NCBI GenBank assembly: GCA_034189505.1
Contig: JAXHUR010000066.1
Coordinates: 1 to 19,126, forward strand
Reading direction: 5' to 3'
Origin: Geoalkalibacter_A sp034189505
GTDB taxonomy: Bacteria > Desulfobacterota > Desulfuromonadia > Desulfuromonadales > Geoalkalibacteraceae
DNA: 19,126 bases
A program made the position numbers and the translations under genes. Of this stretch, positions 1 through 8,093 are shown one piece after another. The first letter of the stretch is position 1. Each line of letters opens with the position of its first letter. The notes beneath the pieces are model-generated. The model ran no database searches, was not told where the DNA came from, and saw only the letters and a list, made by a program, of their open reading frames with translations.

Positions 1-2
1 TT

Positions 3-116
3 GTCCGCCAGATGGCCGAAAACCGCCTCGATTTCGAAAAGATCACCGAGCTGTTCAGCCGCCCGTCAAACGGCGAAGCGCGCAAAGCCGTTGACTCGAA
101 AACGAATTTGCGGTAA
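3..116 (+). CDS. C-terminal end of an unidentified protein (partial)
   Basis: An open frame runs in from the left edge and stops with TAA at 114-116, giving the last 37 residues of a protein. The visible part is charged and probably helical (it includes MAENRLDFEKITELF) and ends in a Lys/Thr/Asn/Arg tail. There is no motif from which to name a family. The frame ends 30 bp before the tRNA gene on the same strand. That this frame is the coding one is inferred from its composition and the clean stop; the other two plus frames look less protein-like. Confidence 0.5.
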   Translation, partial: VRQMAENRLDFEKITELFSRPSNGEARKAVDSKTNLR

Positions 117-146
117 AAGACGAGGTCTCGCAGGAAAACATTGCAC

Positions 147-222
<76 letters not shown>

Positions 223-227
223 GATCG

Positions 228-275
228 GAAAACGGGGGTTCAGGCTGAAGGCCGGATCCCTGTTTTTCTTTTTGC
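228..275 (+). terminator. Probable intrinsic terminator after tRNA-Thr
   Basis: Just after the tRNA, AAAACGGG (from about 229) can pair with CCCTGTTTT (258-266) with one bulged T, and the 3' arm runs into a T-rich stretch to about 273. The loop is long and the stem imperfect, so the assignment rests mainly on position and the T tract. Confidence 0.5.
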
Positions 276-292
276 GCCTTCTCCGCAAACGT

Positions 293-321
293 TTGCCCTG
301 CGCAAAAAACAGCGCTACACT
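293..321 (+). promoter_or_regulatory. Candidate sigma-70 promoter for threonine aldolase gene
   Basis: TTGCCC (293-298) and TACACT (316-321) are separated by 17 bp. Each matches four of six consensus bases. The position, about 60 bp upstream of the aldolase start and beyond the tRNA terminator, is suitable. This is a pattern match only. Confidence 0.35.
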
Positions 322-379
322 TTTCCTCTCGAAAGAAAACACGGCCTGATTTCAAAGAATATCCTGGAGATGCACTCCC

Positions 380-1441
380 ATGAAATCATCGCACGGTGCC
401 GCTCATCTCAAAAATCAGTTTGCCAGCGACAACTACGCCGGAATCTGCCCTGAAGCCTGGCAGGCCATGGCCGAAGCCAACCAGGGATTTTCCAACGCCT
501 ACGGCGAGGATCGGTGGACGGCGCGAGCCTGCGATCTGCTGCGCGACTTTTTTGAAACGGACTGCCAGGTCTACTTCGTGTTCAACGGCACCGCCGGCAA
601 CTCGCTGGCGCTGGCCTCGCTGTGCAACTCCTACCACAGCGTCATCTGCCATGAGATCGCCCACGTGGAAACGGACGAGTGCGGCGCGGCGGAGTTTTTC
701 AGCAATGGCACCAAGATCCTGCTGGTCCCGGGGGGAAACGGCAAAATCGACCTGCATGCCGTCGCGCACACCGTCACCCGCCGCGCCGACATCCATTATC
801 CCAAGCCCAAGGTGCTTTCCATCACCCAGTCCACGGAATTGGGAACGGTCTACAGCCTTTCGGAACTGCAGGCCATCGGCACCTGCGCCCGCGAGTTCGG
901 CATGCGCCTGCACATGGACGGCGCCCGTCTCGGCAATGCACTGGCTCACCTCGACCGGACTCCCGCCGACCTGACCTGGCGCGCCGGGGTGGACGTTTTG
1001 ACGCTGGGCGGCACCAAAAACGGCATGGCCGTAGGCGAGGCGGTGGTGTTCTTCGATCCGGCGCTGGCCGAAGAATTCGATTATCGCTGCAAGCAGGCGG
1101 GACAGCTGGCCTCCAAAATGCGCTTTCTCGCCGCGCCCTGGATCGGCATGCTGGAAAGCGGCGCCTATCTGCGCAACGCCGTTCACGCCAACCGCTGCGC
1201 CGCCCTGCTGGAAGAACGGCTGCGGGAGATCCCCGGCATTGATCTCTGCTATCCCCGCCAGGCCAACGCCGTGTTCGTCTCCCTGCCGCCCCGCGTGAGT
1301 CAGGAGCTGGAACAACGGGGGTGGCGTTTCTACACCTTCATCGGCCTGGGTCATGCCCGCTTCATGTGCTCCTGGCAGACCGGTGAGGCGGATATTGAAG
1401 CGCTGGCGGCGGAGATCAGGGAAATTATTAACAACCTCTGA
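380..1441 (+). CDS. ltaE: Low-specificity L-threonine aldolase (PLP-dependent)
   Basis: This 353-residue protein belongs to the beta-eliminating lyase/threonine aldolase family (fold type I), which cleaves L-threonine or L-allo-threonine to glycine and acetaldehyde in the cytoplasm. Family landmarks are visible in order: the phosphate-binding GTAGN loop (70-74), a ring-stacking His in CHEIAH (His91), MDGARLGNAL with Asp180 for the pyridine nitrogen and Arg183, and GGTKNG with the Schiff-base Lys213. Length is normal for the family. The ATG start follows a TGGAG element at a usable distance, and the protein opens directly into the expected N-terminal region (SDNYAG). The gene seems monocistronic, lying between tRNA-Thr and a LysR gene 94 bp downstream. 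Stereospecificity (L-allo versus low specificity) cannot be decided from sequence alone. The symbol is by family resemblance. Confidence 0.9.
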   Translation: MKSSHGAAHLKNQFASDNYAGICPEAWQAMAEANQGFSNAYGEDRWTARACDLLRDFFETDCQVYFVFNGTAGNSLALASLCNSYHSVICHEIAHVETDECGAAEFFSNGTKILLVPGGNGKIDLHAVAHTVTRRADIHYPKPKVLSITQSTELGTVYSLSELQAIGTCAREFGMRLHMDGARLGNALAHLDRTPADLTWRAGVDVLTLGGTKNGMAVGEAVVFFDPALAEEFDYRCKQAGQLASKMRFLAAPWIGMLESGAYLRNAVHANRCAALLEERLREIPGIDLCYPRQANAVFVSLPPRVSQELEQRGWRFYTFIGLGHARFMCSWQTGEADIEALAAEIREIINNL

Positions 1442-1535
1442 GTTTTCGGTGTATATATTTACGCCGCGGGGACGTCACTCCCATGCTGAACAGTGACCTC
1501 TCGGTCCCGGAGCCCGCACCAGGAGAAGACTGCAT

Positions 1536-2429
1536 ATGGACCTTAAACGGCTTGAAGTTTTCTGCCGAACCATCGAATTGAAAAGCTTCACCAAAGCGGC
1601 GAAGCATCTCAACCTTTCCCAGCCGACGGTCAGCGAGCATATCCGGCATCTGGAACAGGTTGTGGGGGAGAAGCTGCTGGATCGCTTCGGCCGCGAGGTG
1701 GTTGCGACTCCCGCGGGACGGATTCTCTACGAGTACGCGCTGAAGATGCTGCGCCTGAAATCCGATGCGCTGACGGAGATCGAGGCCTTTGGCGGACGCC
1801 TGAGCGGAACGCTGGGGCTGGGCGCCAGTTCCATCCCGGGCGCCTACCTGCTTCCACGCCGGATTGCGGCGCTCAAGAAAGCACATCCCGGCATCCATTT
1901 CAACCTGCGTATCAGCGGCACGAACCGCATTGCACAGGAGGTTATCGCCGGTGACCTCGAAATCGGCATCGTCGGCTCCGAGCAGCGCGACGGCAGGCTG
2001 ACCGACGAACCCCTGTTTACCGATGAAATCCTGCTGGTGGTTGCCCCTGACCATCCTTTTGCTCACCGAACCCGCGTAACGCTGGAGGATCTGGCGAATC
2101 AGGATTTTATCCTGCGGGAGGCCGACTCCGGGACGCGCACTGTAACGATGGAAGGGCTGCGCGCCCGGGGCTTCGACCTGGAGCAGGCCCGCATCGTCGC
2201 CGAATTGGGAAGCTGCGAAGCGGTGCGCGAGAGCATCAAGGCCGGCATCGGCTGTGGTTTCATCTCGGCGCTGGCCGTGGCCGAGGATGCGAAAAGGGGA
2301 ACGCTCAAAACGCTGCGGGTCGAAGAAGTCGATCTGCGGCGGCGCTTTCACCTGCTGACCCGGCGCGGACGGCGCCTGTCCCCGGTAGCGGAACTTTTCA
2401 TCGGGCAGTTGCGCGCGCAGGTCGCCTGA
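1536..2429 (+). CDS. LysR-family transcriptional regulator
   Basis: This is a 297-residue LysR-type regulator of standard length. A winged helix-turn-helix occupies residues 1-60, with KSFTKAAKHLNLSQPTVSEH as the recognition segment, followed by a linker helix and a type-2 periplasmic-binding-like effector domain (about 90-295) with typical GDLEIGIVG and FILREADSGTRT segments. The ATG at 1536 is preceded by AGGAG at 1521-1525. The overall pattern, especially ISGTNRIAQEV and EADSGTRT, resembles CysL/YwfK-like proteins and the deltaproteobacterial group annotated as selenium-metabolism-associated LysR regulators. That subgroup call is from memory. No selenium or sulfur gene lies in the window, and the gene is not divergent from a neighbour, so its target is unknown. 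Confidence 0.9.
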   Translation: MDLKRLEVFCRTIELKSFTKAAKHLNLSQPTVSEHIRHLEQVVGEKLLDRFGREVVATPAGRILYEYALKMLRLKSDALTEIEAFGGRLSGTLGLGASSIPGAYLLPRRIAALKKAHPGIHFNLRISGTNRIAQEVIAGDLEIGIVGSEQRDGRLTDEPLFTDEILLVVAPDHPFAHRTRVTLEDLANQDFILREADSGTRTVTMEGLRARGFDLEQARIVAELGSCEAVRESIKAGIGCGFISALAVAEDAKRGTLKTLRVEEVDLRRRFHLLTRRGRRLSPVAELFIGQLRAQVA

Positions 2430-2459
2430 CTCTCCCCTCTCTGCCGCAGCGAGGCCCAA

Positions 2460-2488
2460 TTGCAAAAGTGATCCTATTGTGTTAATAA
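2460..2488 (+). promoter_or_regulatory. Candidate promoter for trmB-truD
   Basis: TTGCAA (2460-2465) is followed after 17 bp by TAATAA (2483-2488), in a locally AT-rich patch between lysR and trmB. The -10 match is weak. It is the best candidate in the 117-bp gap. Confidence 0.3.
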
Positions 2489-2546
2489 CGCCCTGCCGCT
2501 TCGATCTTTTTTGTCGTAAAAATTCCCGGCCCAACAAGGATGGACC

Positions 2547-3245
2547 ATGACCCAGCGGATGATTCTGATCAATTCGCCCTACTTCATCTCCGAAGAGAAC
2601 CTGCATAAAGTCGACGACTGGTCTGAAGTGTTCGGCAACGATCACCCCCTGTCGCTGGAGATCGGCTGCGGCACCGGCCATTTCGTGGTGGAATGCGCCA
2701 GGCGCAACCCGGAGCGAAACTACCTGGCGATCGACATCTTCAATCGCGGCTGCTTCAAAACATGCAACCGGGTCGAACAGGCCGGCTTGACCAACGTGCG
2801 GGTGGCCCGGGCGGAAGCGCGCTTTCTGATGGCTCACTTTCTGCCGCCGAACTCCCTGTCGCAGATCTTCATCAACTGTCCCGACCCCTGGCCTAAAAAG
2901 CGCCACCGGCGGCGGCGCCTGGTCAACGAGACTTTTCTCGATTTGGCGCGCTATGTTCTGAAACGTGACGGCGACCTGTACTTCACCTCCGATTTCGAGG
3001 ATTATGCCGTGGAAGTAGCCATGCGGGCCACGGAACACCCCAACTTCAGCCAGGCCCGCCCGGCCCCGGTCGCTCTCGACATCGAAGGTTATCCGCGCTC
3101 CAAATACATGCGGCGCTTTCTCGATCGCAACGAGCCGATCTATTTCGTGCACTTTCGCTGCGACAAACCTGAAGGGGCGGTTCTGCCTCCGCCTCCGGTT
3201 GAACCCGGCTTCAGACTGCTCTGGGCGGTCGCGAGCGATCTATGA
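2547..3245 (+). CDS. trmB: tRNA (guanine-N7-)-methyltransferase TrmB
   Basis: TrmB transfers a methyl group from S-adenosylmethionine to N7 of G46 in the variable loop of tRNA. The 232-residue protein has the SAM-binding motif EIGCGTG (38-44), the acidic YLAIDIF segment (59-65) that binds the adenosyl ribose, and the family signature CPDPWPKKRHRRRRL (111-125), in which the usual Phe before the Pro is Cys (NCPDPWP). The C-terminal part includes TSDFEDYA and the substrate-binding end region, then a proline-rich tail (about 210-232). ATG 2547 has AAGGA about 8 bp upstream. The stop overlaps the next start by 4 bp (ATGA), so trmB and truD form a translationally coupled tRNA-modification pair. Confidence 0.95.
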   Translation: MTQRMILINSPYFISEENLHKVDDWSEVFGNDHPLSLEIGCGTGHFVVECARRNPERNYLAIDIFNRGCFKTCNRVEQAGLTNVRVARAEARFLMAHFLPPNSLSQIFINCPDPWPKKRHRRRRLVNETFLDLARYVLKRDGDLYFTSDFEDYAVEVAMRATEHPNFSQARPAPVALDIEGYPRSKYMRRFLDRNEPIYFVHFRCDKPEGAVLPPPPVEPGFRLLWAVASDL

Positions 3246-4459
3246 CTTCTTATCTGAGCGCACATTTTGACGGCATCGGCGGCCAAATCAAAGAGGTCCC
3301 CGAAGATTTTCAGGTCGAGGAGATCCCCCTTTACCTGCCCTGCGGCAGCGGCGAACACCTCTATATAGAAGTTGAAAAGCGGGGGATGACCACCCTCGAC
3401 CTCATGCATCGTCTGGCGCGCGCACTCAACCTCAAAGAGCGCGACATGGGCTACGCCGGGCTCAAGGACGCCCGCGCCCTGACCCGCCAGACCCTGAGTC
3501 TTCCCGGGGTGCGCCCGGAGCAGCTGGAAGGTCTGGAGCTGCCCGGCACCCGCATTATCAGTGCGCAGTATCATCGCAACAAGCTGCGCCCCGGGCACCT
3601 GGCCGGCAACCGTTTTCGCATCCGTATCCGCCAGGTGGGAGAACAGGCCCTGGACCGCGCTCGGAACATCGTTCATGTACTCGAGCAGGTCGGCGTCCCC
3701 AACCTGTTCGGCAGTCAGCGCTACGGACTGCTCAACAATTCCCACCTTATCGGCCGCGCGGTCCTGGAAGGCAATTTCAGCGAAGCTCTTCTCCAGATCA
3801 TGGGTGATCCCGCCCTGATCCGGGATCCACGCTGGCGACAAGCGGCTGAAGCCTATCGCGCCGGCGAGTTGACCGAGGCGCGGGCTGCGTTGCCGCCCGC
3901 CATGCGCGATGAGCGCCGCCTGCTCGACATGCTGCTGCAGGGGCGCGACGAGCGCGCCGCCGTTCTTGCTTTTCCGCGCCGCAAGCTGCGGCTGTTTCTG
4001 TCGGCCTGTCAATCCTGGCTGTTCGATCGCATTGTCGTCATGCGCATGGAGAGCCTCGAAACCCTGTGGCCGGGCGATCTGGCCTACATTCACGGCAAGG
4101 GGGCCTGCTTCCTCGTGGAGGATTCGGACAAGGAACAGCCGCGCGCCGACCGTTTCGAGGTCAGCCCTTCCGGCCCGCTGTTCGGCTATAAAAGCACCCT
4201 GGCACAGGGACAGGCCGGCGTGATCGAGCAGGCGCTGCTGGATCACGAGGGGATCTCGCTGGAATCGTTTCGCCTGTCAAAAGGGCTGTCGATGGAAGGG
4301 GAACGCCGCCCTCTGCGGGTGCCGCTGACCGAAACAGAGGTCGATGCCGAGGGAGAGGATCTGATCATCTCCTTCGTTTTGCCGCGCGGCAGCTACGCCA
4401 CCAGCGTTCTGCGGGAGATCATGAAACCGGCACAAGCCAATCTGCAGAACGGGGTTTGA
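3242..4459 (+). CDS. truD: tRNA pseudouridine(13) synthase TruD
   Basis: TruD isomerises U13 of certain tRNAs to pseudouridine. The 405-residue protein carries the family signature GYAGLKDARALTRQ with the nucleophilic Asp76. Upstream is the N-terminal PEDFQVEEIPLYLP motif (about residues 20-33), and downstream are NLFGSQRYG and FLSACQSWLFDRI, all typical of the TruD fold and its insertion domain. Length fits the longer bacterial TruD proteins. Its ATG overlaps the trmB stop codon, and there is no separate strong ribosome-binding site, consistent with coupled translation. A GGTTT/AAACC mini-hairpin spans the stop (4453-4466), but its distance from the next T run makes it a doubtful terminator. 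Confidence 0.95.
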   Translation: MTSYLSAHFDGIGGQIKEVPEDFQVEEIPLYLPCGSGEHLYIEVEKRGMTTLDLMHRLARALNLKERDMGYAGLKDARALTRQTLSLPGVRPEQLEGLELPGTRIISAQYHRNKLRPGHLAGNRFRIRIRQVGEQALDRARNIVHVLEQVGVPNLFGSQRYGLLNNSHLIGRAVLEGNFSEALLQIMGDPALIRDPRWRQAAEAYRAGELTEARAALPPAMRDERRLLDMLLQGRDERAAVLAFPRRKLRLFLSACQSWLFDRIVVMRMESLETLWPGDLAYIHGKGACFLVEDSDKEQPRADRFEVSPSGPLFGYKSTLAQGQAGVIEQALLDHEGISLESFRLSKGLSMEGERRPLRVPLTETEVDAEGEDLIISFVLPRGSYATSVLREIMKPAQANLQNGV

Positions 4460-4549
4460 CTAAACCACTTCTCTCAACCTGTTTTTTTCTGTTAAGATTG
4501 ATGGCGTCGCAGAACCAGGGGATATGCCACCCGCGCTTCGGAGGAGTTT

Positions 4550-4885
4550 ATGAACACCCGCCGCCCCCCAGCGTCCGAACCGCTGAATGATGATTACCGC
4601 GTCAACTTCTTTCGGCCGCGCTCCGGCTACATGCGGCAGAAAGTCATTTACATCTGGGTCATGCTGACCAGCTGGGCCTTTTTCACCTTCGGCTTCCAGT
4701 GGCTTCTCTACCTGGTTGAGCGCCACCCCAACGGCGCCAGCTTCCTGACCGATATGACCGTATTCGGTTTCCCGTTTCACTTCTGGTTTTCAGGTCATTT
4801 TCTGATTGTCTGGTTTATCTTTCTCTGTTTTCTCTTCAACACCTTTGTTGACCGCCTGACGCAGATTCATCGCAGGCGCAAATAG
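4550..4885 (+). CDS. DUF4212 symporter small subunit
   Basis: This 111-residue membrane protein belongs to the DUF4212 family, the small subunit that accompanies a set of sodium:solute symporters. It has a hydrophilic N-terminus, then two transmembrane helices (about 32-55 and 78-100) and a basic cytoplasmic tail (RRRK). The FRPRSGYMRQKVIYIWVMLT segment leading into helix 1 and the FWFSGHFLIVWFIF segment of helix 2 fit the family pattern. A strong GGAGGAG precedes ATG 4550. The symporter gene begins 8 bp after its stop, an invariant arrangement for this pair, so they presumably act as one complex in the inner membrane. Confidence 0.85.
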   Translation: MNTRRPPASEPLNDDYRVNFFRPRSGYMRQKVIYIWVMLTSWAFFTFGFQWLLYLVERHPNGASFLTDMTVFGFPFHFWFSGHFLIVWFIFLCFLFNTFVDRLTQIHRRRK

Positions 4886-4893
4886 GAGCCGCC

Positions 4894-6435
4894 ATGCCTG
4901 AACCGGAGATACTCGAACAGGGGATCAGGTGGGGCCCCGCCCTGATCATCTTCGCCACGCTGGCTTTTTTTCTCATCGTGGGGCTGTTCAGCCGCGTGCG
5001 TTCGAGCACCGAATATTATCCGACCTCCATTCGCTCCATCGGCCGCATCGGCGCCGGCGCCGCGATTGCCTCGAACTGGATGAGCGCCGCCTCGCTGCTG
5101 GGGATCGCCGGCGTCTTTTACCTCAGCGGTTATTTCGCCCTGGCTTTTGTCATCGGCTGGACAGGCGGCTATGTGCTGCTTCTGATCCTGCTGGCGGGGC
5201 AGATAAGACGCTTCGGCAAGTTCACCGCTCCCGAATTTGTCGACGCGCGCTACGATTCTCCCGCGGCCCGGCTGTTGTCGGCGGCGATCGCCATCATCAT
5301 CTCCCTGATCTACTGCCTGGCCCAATACAAGGGGATCGGGCTGATTTTTTCCTGGGTTTTCGGCTACGACTACACCCGTTCGGTCATGCTGGGGACCGCC
5401 GTTGTGATCGCCTACATGGTGATTTCCGGCGCCCTCGGCGCGACCCGCAACCAGCAGCTGCACTACACGGTGCTGATCATCTTTTTCATCGTTCCGCTCA
5501 TGGCCCTGGCAAAGCAGCTCGGGTTTTCCTGGGTCATCCCCCAATTCGGCTACGGCCCGGCCCTGCAGGAACTCTCCCAGCAGACACAGGGACAGTTCAC
5601 CCTGCCCTGGAGCAACGCAAGCCCCTGGCAATGGAGCGCCCTGTGTTTTACCCTGATGGTCGGCACCGCCGGCCTGCCCCATGTTCTGTCGCGCTTCTAC
5701 ACCGCCCCCAACCTGCGCGACGCGCGCTGGAGCGTGTTGTGGGGCATCTTTTTCATCGGCCTTCTCTATTGGAGCGCGCCGGCCTACGCCATTTTCGCCA
5801 AACTGCTCGAATCACGAGGCAAAGTCGTTCTTGATCCTGGTGCTGCTATTCAGAATGCCGACATCATCATCCTGCGCGCGGTGGAATGGGCCAATCTTTC
5901 TCCCTGGCTGACCGGTATTCTGGCAACGGCGGTTATCGTAGCGGCTTTTTCCACGGTCACCGGCCTGCTGATCACCGGCGCGAGCGCCTTCAGCTACGAC
6001 ATCTATTTCCGCCTGCTCAACCCCACCGCCAGCCAGAGCCAATGTGTCCGCGTTGCCAAAGGCACCACTCTGGTGCTGGCCATCATCGTTGTGCTGCTGG
6101 CGGTCAATCCGCCGGGCCTGATCGCCGAAATCACCGCCGTGGCCTTTGCGCTGGCGGGCAACACCCTGTTTCCGGTATTCGTACTCGGTATCTGGTGGGA
6201 CCGCACCAACAAATATGGAGCCATCGCCGGCATGCTTACCGGCCTGGCCGTGACCTTTTCCGCCTTCTTCCTGCCGGAGCTTTTCCCGGCTCTGGAAGGG
6301 ATTATTCATCCGACGTCAAGCGCTCTGATTGGAGTCCCGCTGGTGATGCTGATAATGATCGGCGTGTCTTTGCTGACGCCTCCACCGCCCGAGAAAATCC
6401 GCCGCTTCCTCGCACGGGAAGTTCACACGCCCTAA
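4894..6435 (+). CDS. Sodium:solute symporter (SSS family) large subunit
   Basis: A 513-residue polytopic inner-membrane transporter of the solute:sodium symporter family, of the ActP/acetate-permease-like branch that pairs with DUF4212. About 13 hydrophobic helices are visible. The early segment SIRSIGRIGAGAAIASNWMS followed by SLLGIAGVFYLSGY is the usual SSS helix 1-2 region, and later TAGLPHVLSRFYT and the AFSTVTGLLITGASAFSYDI segment correspond to the conserved sodium-site region. AGGAG lies just before ATG 4894. The likely substrate is a short monocarboxylate such as acetate, but that is inferred from the subfamily and not from a diagnostic residue. Confidence 0.85.
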   Translation: MPEPEILEQGIRWGPALIIFATLAFFLIVGLFSRVRSSTEYYPTSIRSIGRIGAGAAIASNWMSAASLLGIAGVFYLSGYFALAFVIGWTGGYVLLLILLAGQIRRFGKFTAPEFVDARYDSPAARLLSAAIAIIISLIYCLAQYKGIGLIFSWVFGYDYTRSVMLGTAVVIAYMVISGALGATRNQQLHYTVLIIFFIVPLMALAKQLGFSWVIPQFGYGPALQELSQQTQGQFTLPWSNASPWQWSALCFTLMVGTAGLPHVLSRFYTAPNLRDARWSVLWGIFFIGLLYWSAPAYAIFAKLLESRGKVVLDPGAAIQNADIIILRAVEWANLSPWLTGILATAVIVAAFSTVTGLLITGASAFSYDIYFRLLNPTASQSQCVRVAKGTTLVLAIIVVLLAVNPPGLIAEITAVAFALAGNTLFPVFVLGIWWDRTNKYGAIAGMLTGLAVTFSAFFLPELFPALEGIIHPTSSALIGVPLVMLIMIGVSLLTPPPPEKIRRFLAREVHTP

Positions 6436-6513
6436 TAATGGCCGTTTACGGACAAAACCTGCTTGGGTGCGGGAGATGATTTTGATTGCTTTATTTGATC
6501 CCAGGGTTCTGCA

Positions 6514-7344
6514 ATGAAGCTTGTCATGTCAGCAGGCAGCCTCTATACCCTTGAACTGGAAAAGATTTTCGAGTTGGCCAGGGATACGGGGTTCGACGCG
6601 ATGGAAGTCATCATCAATTACGACTTCCAGTATCAGGACAATGTGGCCCTGTTGAACGATCTCGGCCAGATTCTGCCGGTCGCGTCCCTGCACGCGCCTT
6701 TTTTCCAGCTCGATGGATGGGGCAACAAAATCGATCAGCTCAAGCGCACGGCCAACCTGGCCATGGAGTGCGACATTCCGCTGATCAACTTTCATCCTCC
6801 GGCATGGATGGCCTTTGAATTCAAATTCTGGCGCTGGCTCAAACGTGTCGCAGATTTTCAGGAAGAGATCGGTAAAAACCAGGTGATCATCACCATGGAG
6901 AACATGCCCTGCGGCGGCGCATTCAAGACCAACCCCTACTACCTGGGGCAGACCCAGAAGATGATCAACTTTCTGCAGGAACACAATCTTTTCCTGACCT
7001 TCGACACCGCGCACATGGGCACGTCAAAAGCCAACTTTCTGGTGGACTTTCACCTGTTCTACGATTCCGGCACCATGCGCAACATTCATTTTTCCGACTA
7101 CGGTTACGGAAAAGAGCACCTTCTCCCCGGACACGGTGTGCTGCCCCTGACCCGTTTTCTGAATCATCTGCGTGAAACGGGATACAACGAGAGCCTGGTG
7201 CTGGAGCTTTCGCCCCATGAATTTCCGGAGGAAGAGGAGTTGATCAGGGAAAGTCTGGCGGAGATTTTTGAATACTTATGCCAGGAAACACGGCACAGTT
7301 TTCCTGGGCGGAGGCAGGTATCGGGAGAAAGAGACAGGGACTGA
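6514..7344 (+). CDS. Sugar phosphate isomerase/epimerase-like TIM barrel protein
   Basis: This 276-residue protein has the xylose-isomerase-like/AP-endonuclease-2 TIM-barrel pattern. The metal-site residues expected in this superfamily appear in order: His60 (SLHAPFF), His94 (NFHPP), Glu129 (ITMEN), Asp164 and His167 (TFDTAH), His192 with Asp195 (IHFSDY), His207 in PGHGVLP, and Glu231 (VLELSP). The enzyme presumably isomerises or epimerises a small sugar or hydroxy acid, but the substrate cannot be named. The last 20 residues (from about 257) are polar and lie beyond the barrel. The gene lies 78 bp after the symporter gene on the same strand and converges on the usp gene with only 5 bp between stops. 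Confidence 0.8.
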   Translation: MKLVMSAGSLYTLELEKIFELARDTGFDAMEVIINYDFQYQDNVALLNDLGQILPVASLHAPFFQLDGWGNKIDQLKRTANLAMECDIPLINFHPPAWMAFEFKFWRWLKRVADFQEEIGKNQVIITMENMPCGGAFKTNPYYLGQTQKMINFLQEHNLFLTFDTAHMGTSKANFLVDFHLFYDSGTMRNIHFSDYGYGKEHLLPGHGVLPLTRFLNHLRETGYNESLVLELSPHEFPEEEELIRESLAEIFEYLCQETRHSFPGRRQVSGERDRD

Positions 7345-7349
7345 AATAC

Positions 7350-7802
7350 TCAACGCACGACATAAACGGAACATCTGGCGTGCAGGGCCACCTTGGTGGA
7401 GACGCTGCCGAGCAGGGTACGACGTACCCGCCCCGCACCGGATGAGCCGATGACGATCACGGAGATCTCCTCCTGCTCGGCAAAAGCCATGATCTCCTCC
7501 GCAGGATCGCCATAAACCACGACATTCTCAAGCGGAACGTCGGCTTCCGCCGCAGATTTTTCCACCACATAGAAGATGCGCTTTCGCTTCTCCTCCCAGT
7601 CGGGGCGTTCCGTCAGGGGCGGCGAAGGGATGAAATCGGTGAAGGAGGGCGCGCGATTGCCGGGCAGAACCAGGATGGCGAAAACCCGGCTTTTGAAGCG
7701 CTTACCCGATGCGGCCGCCAAGCGCACCGCCTCTTCCGCGGCCTTGTCGGACTGGGGGGAGCCGTCGATGGCCACCAGGATTTTCTTGCTCAGATTCAGC
7801 AT
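7350..7802 (-). CDS. Universal stress protein (UspA family)
   Basis: A 150-residue single-domain Usp. It opens with KILVAIDGSPQSDKA (Asp13 of the nucleotide site) and ends with the ATP-binding signature G-2x-G-9x-G-S, seen as Gly119, Gly122, Gly132-Ser133, followed by the terminal strand CSVYVV. It should therefore be an ATP-binding Usp. A perfect AAGGAG lies 9 bp upstream of the chosen ATG. The gene is divergent from iclR, and a candidate promoter is overlapped by one arm of an inverted repeat, so regulation by a DNA-binding protein, perhaps the neighbouring IclR regulator, is plausible. Confidence 0.93.
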   Translation of the reverse strand: MLNLSKKILVAIDGSPQSDKAAEEAVRLAAASGKRFKSRVFAILVLPGNRAPSFTDFIPSPPLTERPDWEEKRKRIFYVVEKSAAEADVPLENVVVYGDPAEEIMAFAEQEEISVIVIGSSGAGRVRRTLLGSVSTKVALHARCSVYVVR

Positions 7803-7841
7803 CCATTTGCTCCTTCGTGCACGAATTCAGAGTATTTTTTC

Positions 7842-7871
7842 ATCATGCCGGATGGAGCGTATCAAAGTCAA
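7842..7871 (-). promoter_or_regulatory. Candidate usp promoter
   Basis: On the minus strand, TTGACT (7871-7866) and CATGAT (7847-7842) are separated by 18 bp, matching five and four of six consensus bases. Initiation near 7835 would give a leader of about 30 nt before the usp start. One arm of the inverted repeat GGAGCGTAT (7854-7862) falls between the two hexamers, where a bound protein would block polymerase. Confidence 0.45.
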
Positions 7872-7989
7872 TGCACGACCGCTTTAAAACAGGTTCAAAG
7901 CCATACGCTCCGGCCCATCCTCACCTATTTCTTCCGGTTCATGTTGACTTTACTAAAACATCATTCTATATTTCTATTGCCTGTTTTAA
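7854..7989. repeat. Three interleaved inverted repeats in the usp-iclR intergenic region
   Basis: Three perfect inverted pairs occur in 136 bp. Pair A is GGAGCGTAT (7854-7862) with ATACGCTCC (7903-7911). Pair B is AAAGTCAA (7864-7871) with TTGACTTT (7944-7951). Pair C is TTAAAACAGG (7884-7893) with CCTGTTTTAA (7980-7989). The order is A, B, C, A', B', C', so they are interleaved and cannot all form nested hairpins. Pair B coincides with the -35 elements of two opposing candidate promoters. Arm A sits in the usp promoter spacer, and arm C' sits at the expected start point of the plus-strand promoter. This layout suggests protein-binding sites rather than RNA structure. Confidence 0.55.
7944..7972 (+). 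promoter_or_regulatory. Strong candidate promoter toward iclR (distal)
   Basis: TTGACT (7944-7949) and TATATT (7967-7972) with a 17-bp spacer, five of six matches each. Transcription would begin about 7979, right at the inverted-repeat arm CCTGTTTTAA. The leader to iclR would be about 180 nt and could form alternative hairpins: CAGTCG (7994-7999) with CGACTG (8019-8024), or TCCGCC (8011-8016) with GGCGGA (8029-8034). Confidence 0.5.
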
Positions 7990-8065
7990 CTGCCAGTCGG
8001 CATCTCAGCATCCGCCGGCGACTGACAAGGCGGAGAAATCATTCAACGCAGGGCACCTTTACTGC

Positions 8066-8093
8066 TTGACATATGGTCTTATTTATCTAAGAT
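8066..8093 (+). promoter_or_regulatory. Candidate proximal iclR promoter
   Basis: A consensus TTGACA (8066-8071) is followed after 16 bp by TAAGAT (8088-8093). Initiation near 8100 would leave a short AT-rich leader that includes two copies of ATTTAAT (8113-8119 and 8122-8128), possible operator half-sites for autoregulation. Confidence 0.5.

Noticed and set aside
386..1354. 322-residue minus-strand ORF
   Set aside because: Entirely antisense to the threonine aldolase gene, low-complexity composition, no family resemblance.
1428..3152. 574-residue minus-strand ORF
   Set aside because: It runs antisense across lysR and trmB, both unmistakable families. It is a by-product of GC-rich codon bias with no recognisable domain.
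3140..4246. 368-residue minus-strand ORF
   Set aside because: Antisense shadow of truD, which has its catalytic motif intact.
4867..5682. 271-residue minus-strand ORF
   Set aside because: Antisense to the symporter; composition dominated by Gly, Asp, Gln and Arg, typical of reverse frames of membrane protein genes.
7281..7307. CCAGGAAA/TTTCCTGG hairpin near the end of the sugar-isomerase-like gene
   Set aside because: It lies within the coding sequence and has no T tract on either strand, so it is not supported as a terminator.
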